A stretch of 64,000 nt of DNA from Flavobacteriales bacterium (lineage in GTDB: Bacteria > Bacteroidota > Bacteroidia > JACJYZ01): contig JACJYZ010000002.1 of assembly GCA_020635855.1 (NCBI GenBank), positions 558,001 through 622,000 of the forward strand, written 5' to 3'. A program made the position numbers and the translations under genes. The notes beneath the pieces were generated by a model. It had not been told where the DNA came from and did not search any database. It saw only the letters and a program-made list of their open reading frames with translations. This document shows positions 15,972 through 24,471 of this stretch, piece after piece (the stretch's first letter is position 1; the number at the start of each line of letters is the position of its first letter).

Positions 15972-18734
15972 TTATTCCTTGAATACCTTGAAGGAGGATT
16001 TGTTGCCCTGGTCATCCATCACCTGGATGATGTACAGTCCGGGTTTTCCATCCAGGGTGAATTCGATGTCGGATGTTTTTGCATGGGTTTCTGATGCAAC
16101 AACCTGGCCGAGCACATTGCGGATCGTCAGGGTCAGCCGGCCATACTTTTGTCCCAGCGTCAGTGTCACATTCCCTGTGGTGGGGTTCGGGAACAGTCGG
16201 AAATCCGAGCCAAACCATCCGGGTGTTCCTACGGTGTAGATGTTGTAACAACCCGAGGTGTCGGTGCAGCCGTTTGAGGTAACGATGACGGCATATGAGC
16301 CATTGACCGACGGGGTGAACGAGGCCGATGTGGCGCCGCCGACCGGTGTGTTGCCGTTGTTGCAATCGATCCACTGCCATGCGGTGGCGGTGGTGTCGTT
16401 GCTGGTGAGTGTGGGGTCGTTCGCCGTAACGGATGTATCCACCGTGTTGATGGTCAGGTTCAGGGTGATGATGCTGTCGCAGTTGGCTGCGTTCGGAATG
16501 GTATCTATATAGGTGCCGCTGGTGGTGAGCACTTGTCCGAGCCACATATAGCGATAGCAGGCCGTGTCCGTGACCGTGGCGGAAGTGGTGTTGTTGATGA
16601 CCAGGTTGAGCGTCATCACACTGTCGCACCCTGCCACGTTGGTGATGGTATCCATGTAGGTGCCGCTGGTTGTATACGTGACTCCCTGCCATGCAAAGCT
16701 GTCGCACGCAGTTTCGTTGAACACCGCAGCCGTGCTTTTAAGAATTGTGAGTGTGATGGTGAGGATGCTGTCGCAGCCTGCCATGTTGGGAATGGTGTCC
16801 ATGTATACCCCACTGGAAGTATACATTTCATCGCCGCTGGGAACCACGTAGCTGTCGCACGCGGTATCCGGGAAAGCGTATGTGGTGCTGTTGAGGATGG
16901 TGAGTGTGATGGTAAGGATGCTGTCGCAGCCTGCCATGTTCGGGATGGTATCCATGTATACCCCACTGGAAGTATACATTTCATCGCCGCTGGGAACCAC
17001 GTAGCTGTCGCACGCGGTATCAGAGAAAGCGTACGTGGTGCTGTTAAGGATGGTGAGTGTGATGGTGAGGACGCTGTCGCAGCCTGCCATGTTCGGGATG
17101 GTATCCATGTATACGCCGCTGGAAGTGTACATTTCGTCACCACTGGGGACGGTGTAGCTGTCGCACGCGGTATCGGAGAAAGCGTATGTGGTGGTGTTGA
17201 GGATGGTGAGTGTGATGGTGAGGATGCTGTCGCAGCCTGCCATGTTGGGAATGGTATCCATATACACACCACTGGAAGTATAGGTCTCATTCCCGCTGGG
17301 AACGGTAAAGCTGTCGCAAGCGCTTTCCGCATAAGCCAGTGACGTGGCCATGCACGGTTTGAAGATGTATGCGGATCCGGCGGCGCTGGCGTAATTGGCG
17401 CCGTTTTCATCTTCGTCTTCATAATAGGCGCCGGAGATGATGTAGTCACCGGAGATGCCCACCCATGAGCCGAAGTTATCTGAGCTGTTGCGATCGGAAG
17501 CTACGATCTTGGAGACTTCATTCCATGTGCCGCCTGCGTCGCGTTCGAACACATATGCGGATCCGGCATTGTTGAGGGTGTTGGCACCGTTTGCATCTTC
17601 ATCTTCCTGGTAGGCGCTGCTCACGATGTAGTTGCTGTCGATGGCCACGGCAATTCCGAAGAAGTCGGTGGGTCCGCGGTCGGAAGCTACTATTTTCTGC
17701 ACTTCATTCCAGTTGCCCCCGCCATCGCGTTCCACGATGTAGGCCGAGCCGGCTGCCACCAGGGAATCCGCACCGTTCGCATCAAACGCCTGGGCGTAGG
17801 CGCCGATCACGGCATAGTTTCCTGAGATGGACACAACATATCCATAAGAGTCGCTTGCATGTCGATCGGACGCCACGAGTTTTTTTACCTCATTCCATGT
17901 GTTGCTTGTGTCGCGTTCGAAGATATAGGCAGAACCGGCGCTCAGGAGGGTGTTGCTGCCGGACGCATCTTCATCTTCCTGGTAGGCGCCTACGATGATG
18001 TGGTCGTCGGAGATGCCTACCGACCATCCAAAGAAATCGTTGACGGCGCGGTCGGATGCCACGATTTTCTGCACCTCGTTCCACACGCCGCTTCCGTCGC
18101 GTTCGAACACATAAGCGGAGCCGGCGAAGCTCAGGGTGTTTGCGCCGTTTTCATCTTCGTCTTCTGCATGGGTGGCTACGACGGCGTAGTTGCCTGAGAT
18201 GGCCACTGCATGTCCGAAGAGATCGCTGGATGCGCGGTCAGATGAAACGAGTTTCTGGGCTTGCTGCCATACGCCGTTGCTGTCGCGCTCAAAGATATAG
18301 GCGGCGCCGGCGTTGCTGATGAAGTTGGCGTTGGCCGTGTCGTAGTCGTTCTGATAGGCGCCTACGATGGCATAATCTCCTGAGATGGCCACGGTATAGC
18401 CGAAGTAATCGGTTGCTCTTCTGTCGTCGGGAACGAGTTTTTGCGCTTGTCCCCAGTTGCCGTTGCTGCTGTCGCGTTCGTAGATGTAGGCGGATCCGGC
18501 GTCACCCAGGTAATTGGCGCCGGTGGTGTCATGGTCTTCCTGGTAGGCGCCTACGATGGCGTGGTTGCCGGAAATGGCCACTGAGACACCGAAGTAATCG
18601 GAAGCGGCGCGGTCGGATGCAACGATCTTATTAAGTTCTTTCCAGTTTTGTGCGGGGCTGATGCCTGGGGTGATGATGAGTCCGGTGAGGATCCATGTGC
18701 AAATCCTGTAAACAGGGCGTAACGGTGTGCTCAT
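15972..18734 (-). CDS. FG-GAP-like repeat protein with Cys-framed tandem repeats and T9SS type A sorting domain
   Basis: 920-residue secreted protein. After a signal peptide (residues 1-28) come seven repeats of about 64 residues with consensus KIVASDR...D-FG..VAISG-YAIVGAY-ED-D..GAN..-AGSAYIFERD, an FG-GAP/integrin-alpha-like propeller. Next are six repeats of about 50 residues starting CDS and containing SGVYMDTIPNMAGCDS, four of them nearly identical at DNA level (16707-17318). A type A T9SS sorting domain ends the protein (RLFPNPTTGNVTL). The layout suggests a surface adhesin or structural protein (inference). No promoter of the usual form was seen. Confidence 0.85.
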   Translation of the reverse strand: MSTPLRPVYRICTWILTGLIITPGISPAQNWKELNKIVASDRAASDYFGVSVAISGNHAIVGAYQEDHDTTGANYLGDAGSAYIYERDSSNGNWGQAQKLVPDDRRATDYFGYTVAISGDYAIVGAYQNDYDTANANFISNAGAAYIFERDSNGVWQQAQKLVSSDRASSDLFGHAVAISGNYAVVATHAEDEDENGANTLSFAGSAYVFERDGSGVWNEVQKIVASDRAVNDFFGWSVGISDDHIIVGAYQEDEDASGSNTLLSAGSAYIFERDTSNTWNEVKKLVASDRHASDSYGYVVSISGNYAVIGAYAQAFDANGADSLVAAGSAYIVERDGGGNWNEVQKIVASDRGPTDFFGIAVAIDSNYIVSSAYQEDEDANGANTLNNAGSAYVFERDAGGTWNEVSKIVASDRNSSDNFGSWVGISGDYIISGAYYEDEDENGANYASAAGSAYIFKPCMATSLAYAESACDSFTVPSGNETYTSSGVYMDTIPNMAGCDSILTITLTILNTTTYAFSDTACDSYTVPSGDEMYTSSGVYMDTIPNMAGCDSVLTITLTILNSTTYAFSDTACDSYVVPSGDEMYTSSGVYMDTIPNMAGCDSILTITLTILNSTTYAFPDTACDSYVVPSGDEMYTSSGVYMDTIPNMAGCDSILTITLTILKSTAAVFNETACDSFAWQGVTYTTSGTYMDTITNVAGCDSVMTLNLVINNTTSATVTDTACYRYMWLGQVLTTSGTYIDTIPNAANCDSIITLNLTINTVDTSVTANDPTLTSNDTTATAWQWIDCNNGNTPVGGATSASFTPSVNGSYAVIVTSNGCTDTSGCYNIYTVGTPGWFGSDFRLFPNPTTGNVTLTLGQKYGRLTLTIRNVLGQVVASETHAKTSDIEFTLDGKPGLYIIQVMDDQGNKSSFKVFKE
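16707..17318 (-). repeat. Four tandem 153-bp coding repeats
   Basis: Units begin at 17318, 17165, 17012 and 16859 on the minus strand, exactly 153 bases (51 codons) apart, each starting with the Cys-Asp-Ser codons. Identity is high enough for unequal recombination to change copy number. Confidence 0.9.
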
Positions 18735-19197
18735 ATAGCGGGATTAAGGGTTAATAATTCCAACACCATTGCGGGGAGACCGATTCACAAGCCGGGACGC
18801 ACATATCAGTAACAGGCTCTTGACAGGCAACGGGTGTTGCCTTTTTCCGCTCGACGGGGGTTATACGGAAAGAGGGTGGAAGGGTTGCGGGGGGAGTTAG
18901 AAGTTAGAAGTTAGATGTTAGATGGGTGGTGGATCTGCGGTGTGAGAATTATAATGAAGGGCACGGATTGCAAATCCGCGCCAGCGTATGCGACAATGGG
19001 TTGGATGCAACTGACTTGGTATTCATGAGTATATTGGGGGCACGAATCCCCGCCCCGGGTCAAGTTACGACAATGTGTAAATGGAAAGGGGCGAATGAGG
19101 CGTTGGATCTTACGGGTGTAAGATTATGAAGGCGTTTAGTTGATTGTGAGGGAGTAATTTATTTGTATTCCGTGATGGGGTCTGATGTATATACGTG
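18735..19197. repeat. Gene-free spacer with REP-like elements (left edge of islet)
   Basis: No gene seen. Contents: short-period repeat of GTTAGAA/GTTAGAT units (18895-18924); a REP-like imperfect palindrome GCACGGATTGCAAATCCGCG (within 18959-18986); a G-rich/C-rich element with CACGAATCCCCGCCCCGGGT (19036-19066); and a 69-base block (19080-19148) with hairpin CTTAC-GGGT-GTAAG. The palindrome and the 69-base block recur at 21009-21133. Confidence 0.6.
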
Positions 19198-19425
19198 ATG
19201 AAACACAAAGTGAAAAGAATCCTGTTGATGGTCATAGGGGGTGTTTGTTCCTTTGTGGCTGTCTACTATCTGTTCATGACCATCGAAGGAACGGTGGCTT
19301 TTGTTTGTAAGGATTTTGACTACCGGGAAAGGGGAATGCTCGGATTTCTTTTGGTTGTAGGCTACCTGATTGTTCTGATTTTTGGCGGTACGGCTTATCT
19401 GTGTTGGAAAAGCATACGCAAATAA
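19198..19425 (+). CDS. Small two-helix membrane protein, unknown
   Basis: 75 residues from ATG 19198 (an overlapping GTG at 19195 is possible). Two hydrophobic helices are seen, about 8-28 and 47-68, separated by a charged loop with CKDFDYRERG. A possible promoter, TTTA-N19-TTTATTTG, lies at 19135-19165. It is followed 34 bases later by another hypothetical gene on the same strand. I recognise no family. Confidence 0.5.
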   Translation: MKHKVKRILLMVIGGVCSFVAVYYLFMTIEGTVAFVCKDFDYRERGMLGFLLVVGYLIVLIFGGTAYLCWKSIRK

Positions 19426-19459
19426 CCTCGATTGGAGTTGAACGGAGTTGGTGTTTGAA

Positions 19460-20158
19460 ATGAATATTGACAAGATGTGTAGAATTGTAAGTTTCCTGCT
19501 CCTCCTCATAGCAGGCTGCCTTCCGCAAAATGTGCATGCCGGGGTATCTGACACGGATTTCACTGCTGTGCCGTTGCATTGTGTATGTGCATCTTCTCAC
19601 CAGGAAAAGAAAGTGGGAATGAAGATAGTGGGAAGCAAAGTGGCAGACGGTTACCTGCAACATGTGCGCCTGGTTACAAACGTGTATGAATTGGATAAAT
19701 GGTACCTGAGGGACAGTCGCCCGGTACAGATAAAAATAAAGATACCGGATCAAAACACGATGAAGCAGATCAATAGTACATCCACCCTTTCAAACAGCTA
19801 TTACCTGAATATTCGCAGCAACAGGGGGATCGGCAAATGGTTCCGCAGCATTGACAGGTATGAAATATCTTCAACCCGGCGGGGCAGGGTAAGCATGCCA
19901 CTTCAGTTGGATACTGCGAATCCGGGTATCGTCCGATTGTTACAGGATACCAGTTTCTACCGGGAGTACAGACAAAAAGTATCAGGTTCCCGCCACCTGA
20001 GATCCAGGTACTATGCAACGCCTGGCGATTATATCATGGAAATATATATCGATCGCAAATCGGGTTTGTTGCACTTCGTGCTCGACAATCAAACATGTGA
20101 TCTGCATTCCAAGGATTATAATGTTGTATGGGAAAGGGGAAGCATTCATAGTTTGTAA
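19460..20158 (+). CDS. Hypothetical secreted protein
   Basis: 232 residues from ATG 19460; an in-frame TTG (19448) and an ATG at 19475 are alternatives. The N-terminus (CRIVSFLLLLIAGCLPQNVHA) is a signal peptide, with IAGC also allowing lipoprotein processing. The remainder is basic and beta-rich with no recognised domain. It lies in the islet between related intergenic repeats, next to HigBA, so horizontal acquisition is plausible. Confidence 0.6.
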   Translation: MNIDKMCRIVSFLLLLIAGCLPQNVHAGVSDTDFTAVPLHCVCASSHQEKKVGMKIVGSKVADGYLQHVRLVTNVYELDKWYLRDSRPVQIKIKIPDQNTMKQINSTSTLSNSYYLNIRSNRGIGKWFRSIDRYEISSTRRGRVSMPLQLDTANPGIVRLLQDTSFYREYRQKVSGSRHLRSRYYATPGDYIMEIYIDRKSGLLHFVLDNQTCDLHSKDYNVVWERGSIHSL

Positions 20159-20230
20159 AGCTGCGAGTGTGTCGGATGACGAAACGAGTGTTCAATAGAA
20201 ACGCAGGCCGTTGCCTTTGGAAGTCTAATT

Positions 20231-20578
20231 TTACGCCGTAAGTCGTTTGAGCTTTTGTTTCCTGTCAGTAGAAATATTTGCCTTGTCAATGGCATTCTGC
20301 ATCTTCTTTCGAACCTTATCAATATCGTGCCTGATCTGCAGGTTCATCCAGAACTCGGCATCAATGCCCAGGACGTTTTCAAGTCCTACCGCCAAAACCG
20401 GTGTGATGTTTCGGTGACCGTTAACCAGCAGGCTGATTTCTGACTTACTCATCTGCATCTCATCTGCCAATGCTTGCTGTGTCATTTTTCTCGCTGCCAA
20501 TTCATCGGCAAGGATTTCACCGGGATGAATCAGATCGCCCGGTATCATTTCGTCAGCCGTCTTCTTTGCCTTACTCAT
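20231..20578 (-). CDS. higA: HigA-type antitoxin (XRE helix-turn-helix)
   Basis: 115 residues from ATG 20578; an upstream ATG at 20596 would add six residues. I prefer 20578 because its ATGAGTAA overlaps the toxin stop, a typical coupling. The N-terminus IHPGEILADELAARKMTQQ followed by LADEMQMSKSEISLLVNG is the HigA signature helix-turn-helix, then DAEFWMNLQIRHDIDKVR, the conserved C-terminal helix. It should neutralise the upstream HigB-like toxin and repress the shared promoter. Confidence 0.88.
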   Translation of the reverse strand: MSKAKKTADEMIPGDLIHPGEILADELAARKMTQQALADEMQMSKSEISLLVNGHRNITPVLAVGLENVLGIDAEFWMNLQIRHDIDKVRKKMQNAIDKANISTDRKQKLKRLTA

Positions 20579-20882
20579 AGTGTTTGGATATTTCATTCAC
20601 CACCAGAATCTCAATTTCGTCTTTTTTTGTTTGTCTGAAAATCAGACGGTACTGGGTATTCAGCCGGATGGAGCATTGACCCTTTCGATCGCCCTTGAGA
20701 AATTCAAAGTTCAAACTCCTGAAATTTCTTAGATGCGTTATGTCGGTAATTGCCATCAGGATGTTTATCTTCTTCTTGTATTGCCTGATGATATGCTTGC
20801 CGAATTCAAGCTTACCCGTGATTTGGTTCAATGGGGTTGTATATAAATAAACCAGTTGATCCGTGCTGAATTCAACCCTCAT
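20571..20882 (-). CDS. higB: HigB-type toxin (RelE-superfamily mRNA interferase)
   Basis: 103 residues from ATG 20882. The open frame extends 12 codons upstream, but those overlap the promoter. Seen: central GKHIIRQYKKKINILM, then LNFEFLKGDRKGQCSIRLN and YRLIFRQ, and the C-terminal EILVVNEISKHY. This resembles HigB/RelE plasmid-maintenance toxins, which cleave mRNA at the ribosome. Toxin-first order and an 8-base overlap with the antitoxin are typical of higBA. Confidence 0.85.
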   Translation of the reverse strand: MRVEFSTDQLVYLYTTPLNQITGKLEFGKHIIRQYKKKINILMAITDITHLRNFRSLNFEFLKGDRKGQCSIRLNTQYRLIFRQTKKDEIEILVVNEISKHYE

Positions 20883-20894
20883 AAGTAATACGTT

Positions 20895-20928
20895 CAAAGA
20901 TAAGAAAAGTTTACACATTTGTAAACTT
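20895..20928 (-). promoter_or_regulatory. higBA promoter with inverted-repeat operator
   Basis: Minus-strand TTTA-N19-TATCTTTG (-7 box 20895-20902) lies 12 bases before the higB ATG. A perfect inverted repeat AAGTTTACA-CATT-TGTAAACTT (20907-20928) covers the spacer and the -33 position, the expected place for a HigA operator. Confidence 0.7.
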
Positions 20929-21008
20929 CATGAAAGGAGTGTCTGCTACTGAAAATATCTCGCTGGAAAGAATGATGTGTTCACGGTGCAAGTTATTGTA
21001 GTATGCCT

Positions 21009-21133
21009 AGTGAAAGGGGCAAAAGCCATGTCGTGTCTTACAGGTGTAAGAAGATGCGTGTGTTTGGTTGAATAGTGGGATCAGTGGTTAGGAAGTGCAT
21101 TCAGGGGCGCGGATTGCAAATCCCCGCCAGCGT
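21009..21133 (+). repeat. REP-like elements (right edge of islet)
   Basis: A 69-base block (21009-21077) with hairpin CTTAC-AGGT-GTAAG matches 19080-19148. A palindrome GCGCGGATTGCAAATCCCCG (within 21104-21133) matches 18959-18986. From about 21140 a degenerate short repeat of GCGACT-type units runs into the stop codon of the transporter gene. Confidence 0.65.
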
Positions 21134-21175
21134 ACGTCCGGCCTCAACCTGCGACTCCTCACTCGCCACCCGCGA

Positions 21176-23080
21176 CTACTTCACAATCAACACCGCAACC
21201 CCCACCCTGTGCCGCACCGATTCTACCGTGGTGCCGAAGATGAGGTCCTTGAACCAGCTATGACCGTGGGCGCCCATCACCAGCAGGTTTACCTTCTGCT
21301 CATTCACGATCTCGGGAAGTTTACGCCGCGGATTTCCGAAACCCAGTTTGGTTTCCACGCGGTAGCCTTTTGCCGTTAAGGCGGAAGCATATTGGGTGAG
21401 GTTCTCTTTGTCGGCCCCCGTCTCAAAGTCGTTGATTTCTTTCCCGTACACCATGGCGCCTGCCGTTTCCACAATATGGATCAGCACATAGGTGGCCATG
21501 TTACCACCCTGTGCAATGGCATGTGCGATGGCTTTGCTGTCTGCATCGGAGAAGTCGATCGCGATGGCCACACGATGAAAGCCAGGCAGCTCTTCCTGGG
21601 AGAGTTTCTGTAGCCCTACGTGGGGAGGACGGATTGCGTGCTTGCGTTTGTTCAGCAGCGGCATGAGGGTGATGTACAGCAACACGCAAGCACACAGTGC
21701 CGCCACCGGCACGGCGGTGGTCCAGATGAGCGTGCTGTGCTGCGGGTAGGTGGTGAGCCATCCCGTGATCTCGTCGACCACGAGTTTTACGTTAAGCCCG
21801 ATGATGACCAGCGCACATAACCACGAAAAGATTTTTGTCACACGCCCGATCGCGAACTCACCCATTTTCTTTTTGTCGCTCACGAAATGGATCAGTGGGA
21901 TCACCGCGAAACCGAGCTGCAGGCTCAATAAAACCTGACTGAAGATGAGCATCTTTCCGGTTTCTTTTTCACCCATCAGCCAGATGACCAGTAGCGCGGG
22001 GATGATGGCCAGTGCCCGCGTGATCAGCCGCCTCAGCCAGGGCTGAATGCGCAGGTTTAGGTAACCTTCCATCACGATTTGTCCACTCAGGGTACCGGTG
22101 ATGGTGGAGCTTTGTCCGGCTGCGATCAATGCCACGGCGAACAGGATCGGTGCCAGCTTTGTTCCAAGGATCGGTGCCAGGAACTGGTGGGCGTCCTGGA
22201 TTTCGGATACGTCGTACATGCCGTTGCGGAAGAAGGTGGCCGCCGCCAGTACGAGGATGGCTGCATTTACAAAGAAGGCTAGGTTCAGCGCAATGGTGGA
22301 ATCAAGAATGTTGAAGCGGAGCGCGCTCCGGATGCCCTCCCTGCTCTTGTCGATCTTGCGGCTTTGCACCAGCGCCGAATGCAGGTAGAGGTTATGCGGC
22401 ATCACCGTGGCACCGATGATGCCGATGGCGATGTACAGGGCTTCGTTGTTCAGTGCGGAAGGGATCAATCCGCCCGCAATACCGCCCAGGTCCGGTTGTG
22501 CGAAGAACATCTCCATTAGGAAAGACAGTCCCACGATGGTCACCAGCGACAGGATGAAGGCTTCCATCTTGCGCATGCCCAGGTTCTGAAGTTGTAAGAG
22601 TATGAAGGTGTCCAGTACCGTCAGCGACACGCCTGCCAACAAGGGCAGATGAAACAGCAGTTGCAGTCCGATCGCCATGCCGAGCACTTCCGCCAGGTCG
22701 GTGGCGGCAATGGCGATCTCAGCCAGTATGTACAGGAAGCTGTTGATCCAGCCCGGGTAGGCCTCACGCGATGCCTGGGCCAGGTCGCGGTTGCGAACGA
22801 TGCCGAGCCGTGCACTCAGGCTTTGCAGCAGCAACGCCATCAGGTTCGACATCAGCAGCACCCAAATAAGCTTGTACCCGAACTGGCTGCCGCCGGCAAT
22901 GTCGGTGGCCCAGTTGCCCGGATCCATATACCCGACACTCACCAGGTAGGCGGGACCCAGGAAAGCAAGCAACCGTTTTCCGAGGGATTTTTTCCCCGTG
23001 GTTTCTACGGTGGCATAAACTTCGGATAGTGAGTGGCCGCTGGCGTGCTTTCGCGCGTCGGATGAGCTTGGTTGCTTCAT
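21176..23080 (-). CDS. Nramp divalent metal transporter fused to a C-terminal UspA domain
   Basis: 634 residues from ATG 23080 (an in-frame GTG at 23092 overlaps the -7 box). Residues about 35-460 are an Nramp/MntH-like transporter. The metal-binding DPGN motif is in the first helix (GYMDPGNWATDIAGG) and MPHN in the sixth (GATVMPHNLYLHSAL), so Mn2+/Fe2+ selectivity is expected. Residues about 490-634 form a universal-stress-protein domain (VAIAIDFSDADSKAIAHAIA, VLIHIVETAGA, nucleotide-binding GAHGHSWFKDLIFG with TTVESV). The Usp domain may regulate transport in response to nucleotides (inference). Plain MntH lacks this tail of about 150 residues. Confidence 0.92.
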   Translation of the reverse strand: MKQPSSSDARKHASGHSLSEVYATVETTGKKSLGKRLLAFLGPAYLVSVGYMDPGNWATDIAGGSQFGYKLIWVLLMSNLMALLLQSLSARLGIVRNRDLAQASREAYPGWINSFLYILAEIAIAATDLAEVLGMAIGLQLLFHLPLLAGVSLTVLDTFILLQLQNLGMRKMEAFILSLVTIVGLSFLMEMFFAQPDLGGIAGGLIPSALNNEALYIAIGIIGATVMPHNLYLHSALVQSRKIDKSREGIRSALRFNILDSTIALNLAFFVNAAILVLAAATFFRNGMYDVSEIQDAHQFLAPILGTKLAPILFAVALIAAGQSSTITGTLSGQIVMEGYLNLRIQPWLRRLITRALAIIPALLVIWLMGEKETGKMLIFSQVLLSLQLGFAVIPLIHFVSDKKKMGEFAIGRVTKIFSWLCALVIIGLNVKLVVDEITGWLTTYPQHSTLIWTTAVPVAALCACVLLYITLMPLLNKRKHAIRPPHVGLQKLSQEELPGFHRVAIAIDFSDADSKAIAHAIAQGGNMATYVLIHIVETAGAMVYGKEINDFETGADKENLTQYASALTAKGYRVETKLGFGNPRRKLPEIVNEQKVNLLVMGAHGHSWFKDLIFGTTVESVRHRVGVAVLIVK

Positions 23081-23091
23081 AGTTACGTACA

Positions 23092-23099
23092 CAAAAATA
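23092..23099 (-). promoter_or_regulatory. -7 box of Nramp-UspA gene
   Basis: TATTTTTG on the minus strand, exact TAnnTTTG, 11 bases before the ATG. No good -33 box was found at 19-21 bases. Confidence 0.45.
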
Positions 23100-23498
23100 G
23101 TGTAATTCGGGGATTTGTTTTTCAGGTAGCCAGGATGTGGTCATAAAATGATCACAAAATTTTTTTTTAGCCGGGCCGAATTTGTTTGCGGCCTCCAAAG
23201 CATTGCGCTGCTTGAGTTCTGCTGATTGAAATACGTGTGAATACCCAAAACACCGTCCCAACAAAGATTTTGACATGTTGGAAAAAAATGATTTCCTTTC
23301 GGGACGTAACCATGATGATGTGCCGGTCTTTCGTCCGACCTGATGCTGTGGTTGCATGATTGCGAAGACCTTTGTAAGTCACAGCGAACATCAGGTTCCT
23401 GTCTTCCTTCCTTCCTCCGTTGGGTCCGGTGGCAATCCGATAGATTCTGAAATGTAATGTCGTGCGCACTTCAACCTGCGCGGGAATGGATTGTTTGT
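23100..23498. other. Spacer before the 10-gene cluster
   Basis: About 400 bases with no convincing gene. The open frames on the minus strand here lack protein-like composition. The promoter of the downstream operon should lie here, but I find no exact TAnnTTTG element; the nearest look-alike is a TTGTTTG just before the first ATG. Confidence 0.5.
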
Positions 23499-24467
23499 AT
23501 GAAGATCGTTTCGTGGAACCTGAAGAACATTGGTCAGACCAAGCTCGGTAATAACTTTACCGCCACCATTGCCAACAAAGGACTCGGCAACAACGTAGGC
23601 GACTACATCAACCGTGTGGTGATGGGCAATGTGGCGTGGACCAACATCCTCACCGCCAACCCCGCTGATATTTTCATCGTCATCGAACTGAAAACGGGCG
23701 GCCACCAGAAGGGCAAGCCTGTGAGTGGTACGTGCATCCCCACCATTACCACCATCACCGCCAACATGAACAATTATGTGAACGGCACGGCGCTCGCAGC
23801 CAACTATACCTATAATTATGTAACACCCCAGGTGGTGGGCTACCACGAAGCTGTCGGTATCATCTTCAATACCCAGCGCCTGACATTCGCGGGCAACGGC
23901 GTGCTGCGCGACAACAACAACCTGTACATCAACCCGCGCACACCCTACGGCGCCACATTCACCATAAATGGTACCGCCAACCAAATCAATGTGGTGGGCA
24001 TCCATGCACCTCCTCCCAGCGGCGGTGCCAACATCCGCTTTAAGCCGCCCATTGATTTTGCCAGGAAGGTGGCCACCGTTCCGCAGCTCGCCACACCCAA
24101 CAGCATGGTGTCGGGCGATTACAACTGCGATCCGACTTCTACCTATACCAACGGATTCGGCAACCAGGTGGGATGGAATTTCGCCGGATACGGCACCCTG
24201 CTTGCACCCAACACCCTGTCGAGCGTGCGCAACAAAGTGGCCAACGGCAACCCGCCGCCCGCCAACTACCTGAGCGATGCGTACGACAACCTGCTGTTCA
24301 ATTTTGCTGCGCCCATGGGCACCACGCAACTCGTTGCCGACGTGATCGCCAATGCCCGCGACATGACCCAAAACCCACCGACCGCCCTTTACCCCGGCAA
24401 CCTGGTGGCCCTCGTGAACAACTACAACAAAGTGAGCGACCACCTTCCCGTGGTCATCGAATTCTGA
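23499..24467 (+). CDS. Endonuclease/exonuclease/phosphatase (EEP, DNase I-like) family protein
   Basis: 322 residues from ATG 23499, the family start; the frame is open 14 codons upstream. The EEP active-site blocks appear in order: KIVSWNLKN at residue 2, the metal-binding Glu in DIFIVIELKTG, VVGIHAPPPSG, the Asp-Asn pair in SGDYNCDP, AYDNLLF, and the C-terminal SDHLPVVIEF. It should therefore be a metal-dependent phosphodiesterase; nuclease and lipid phosphatase activities are both possible in this fold. There is no signal peptide. It is the first gene of the ten-gene cluster, and the next gene starts four bases after its stop. Confidence 0.85.
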   Translation: MKIVSWNLKNIGQTKLGNNFTATIANKGLGNNVGDYINRVVMGNVAWTNILTANPADIFIVIELKTGGHQKGKPVSGTCIPTITTITANMNNYVNGTALAANYTYNYVTPQVVGYHEAVGIIFNTQRLTFAGNGVLRDNNNLYINPRTPYGATFTINGTANQINVVGIHAPPPSGGANIRFKPPIDFARKVATVPQLATPNSMVSGDYNCDPTSTYTNGFGNQVGWNFAGYGTLLAPNTLSSVRNKVANGNPPPANYLSDAYDNLLFNFAAPMGTTQLVADVIANARDMTQNPPTALYPGNLVALVNNYNKVSDHLPVVIEF

Positions 24468-24471
24468 TGAT

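Noticed and set aside
16533..17449. Long open frames on both strands over the tandem repeats
   Set aside because: The 153-bp coding repeat keeps other frames open by repetition; only the minus frame has signal peptide, FG-GAP repeats and sorting tail.
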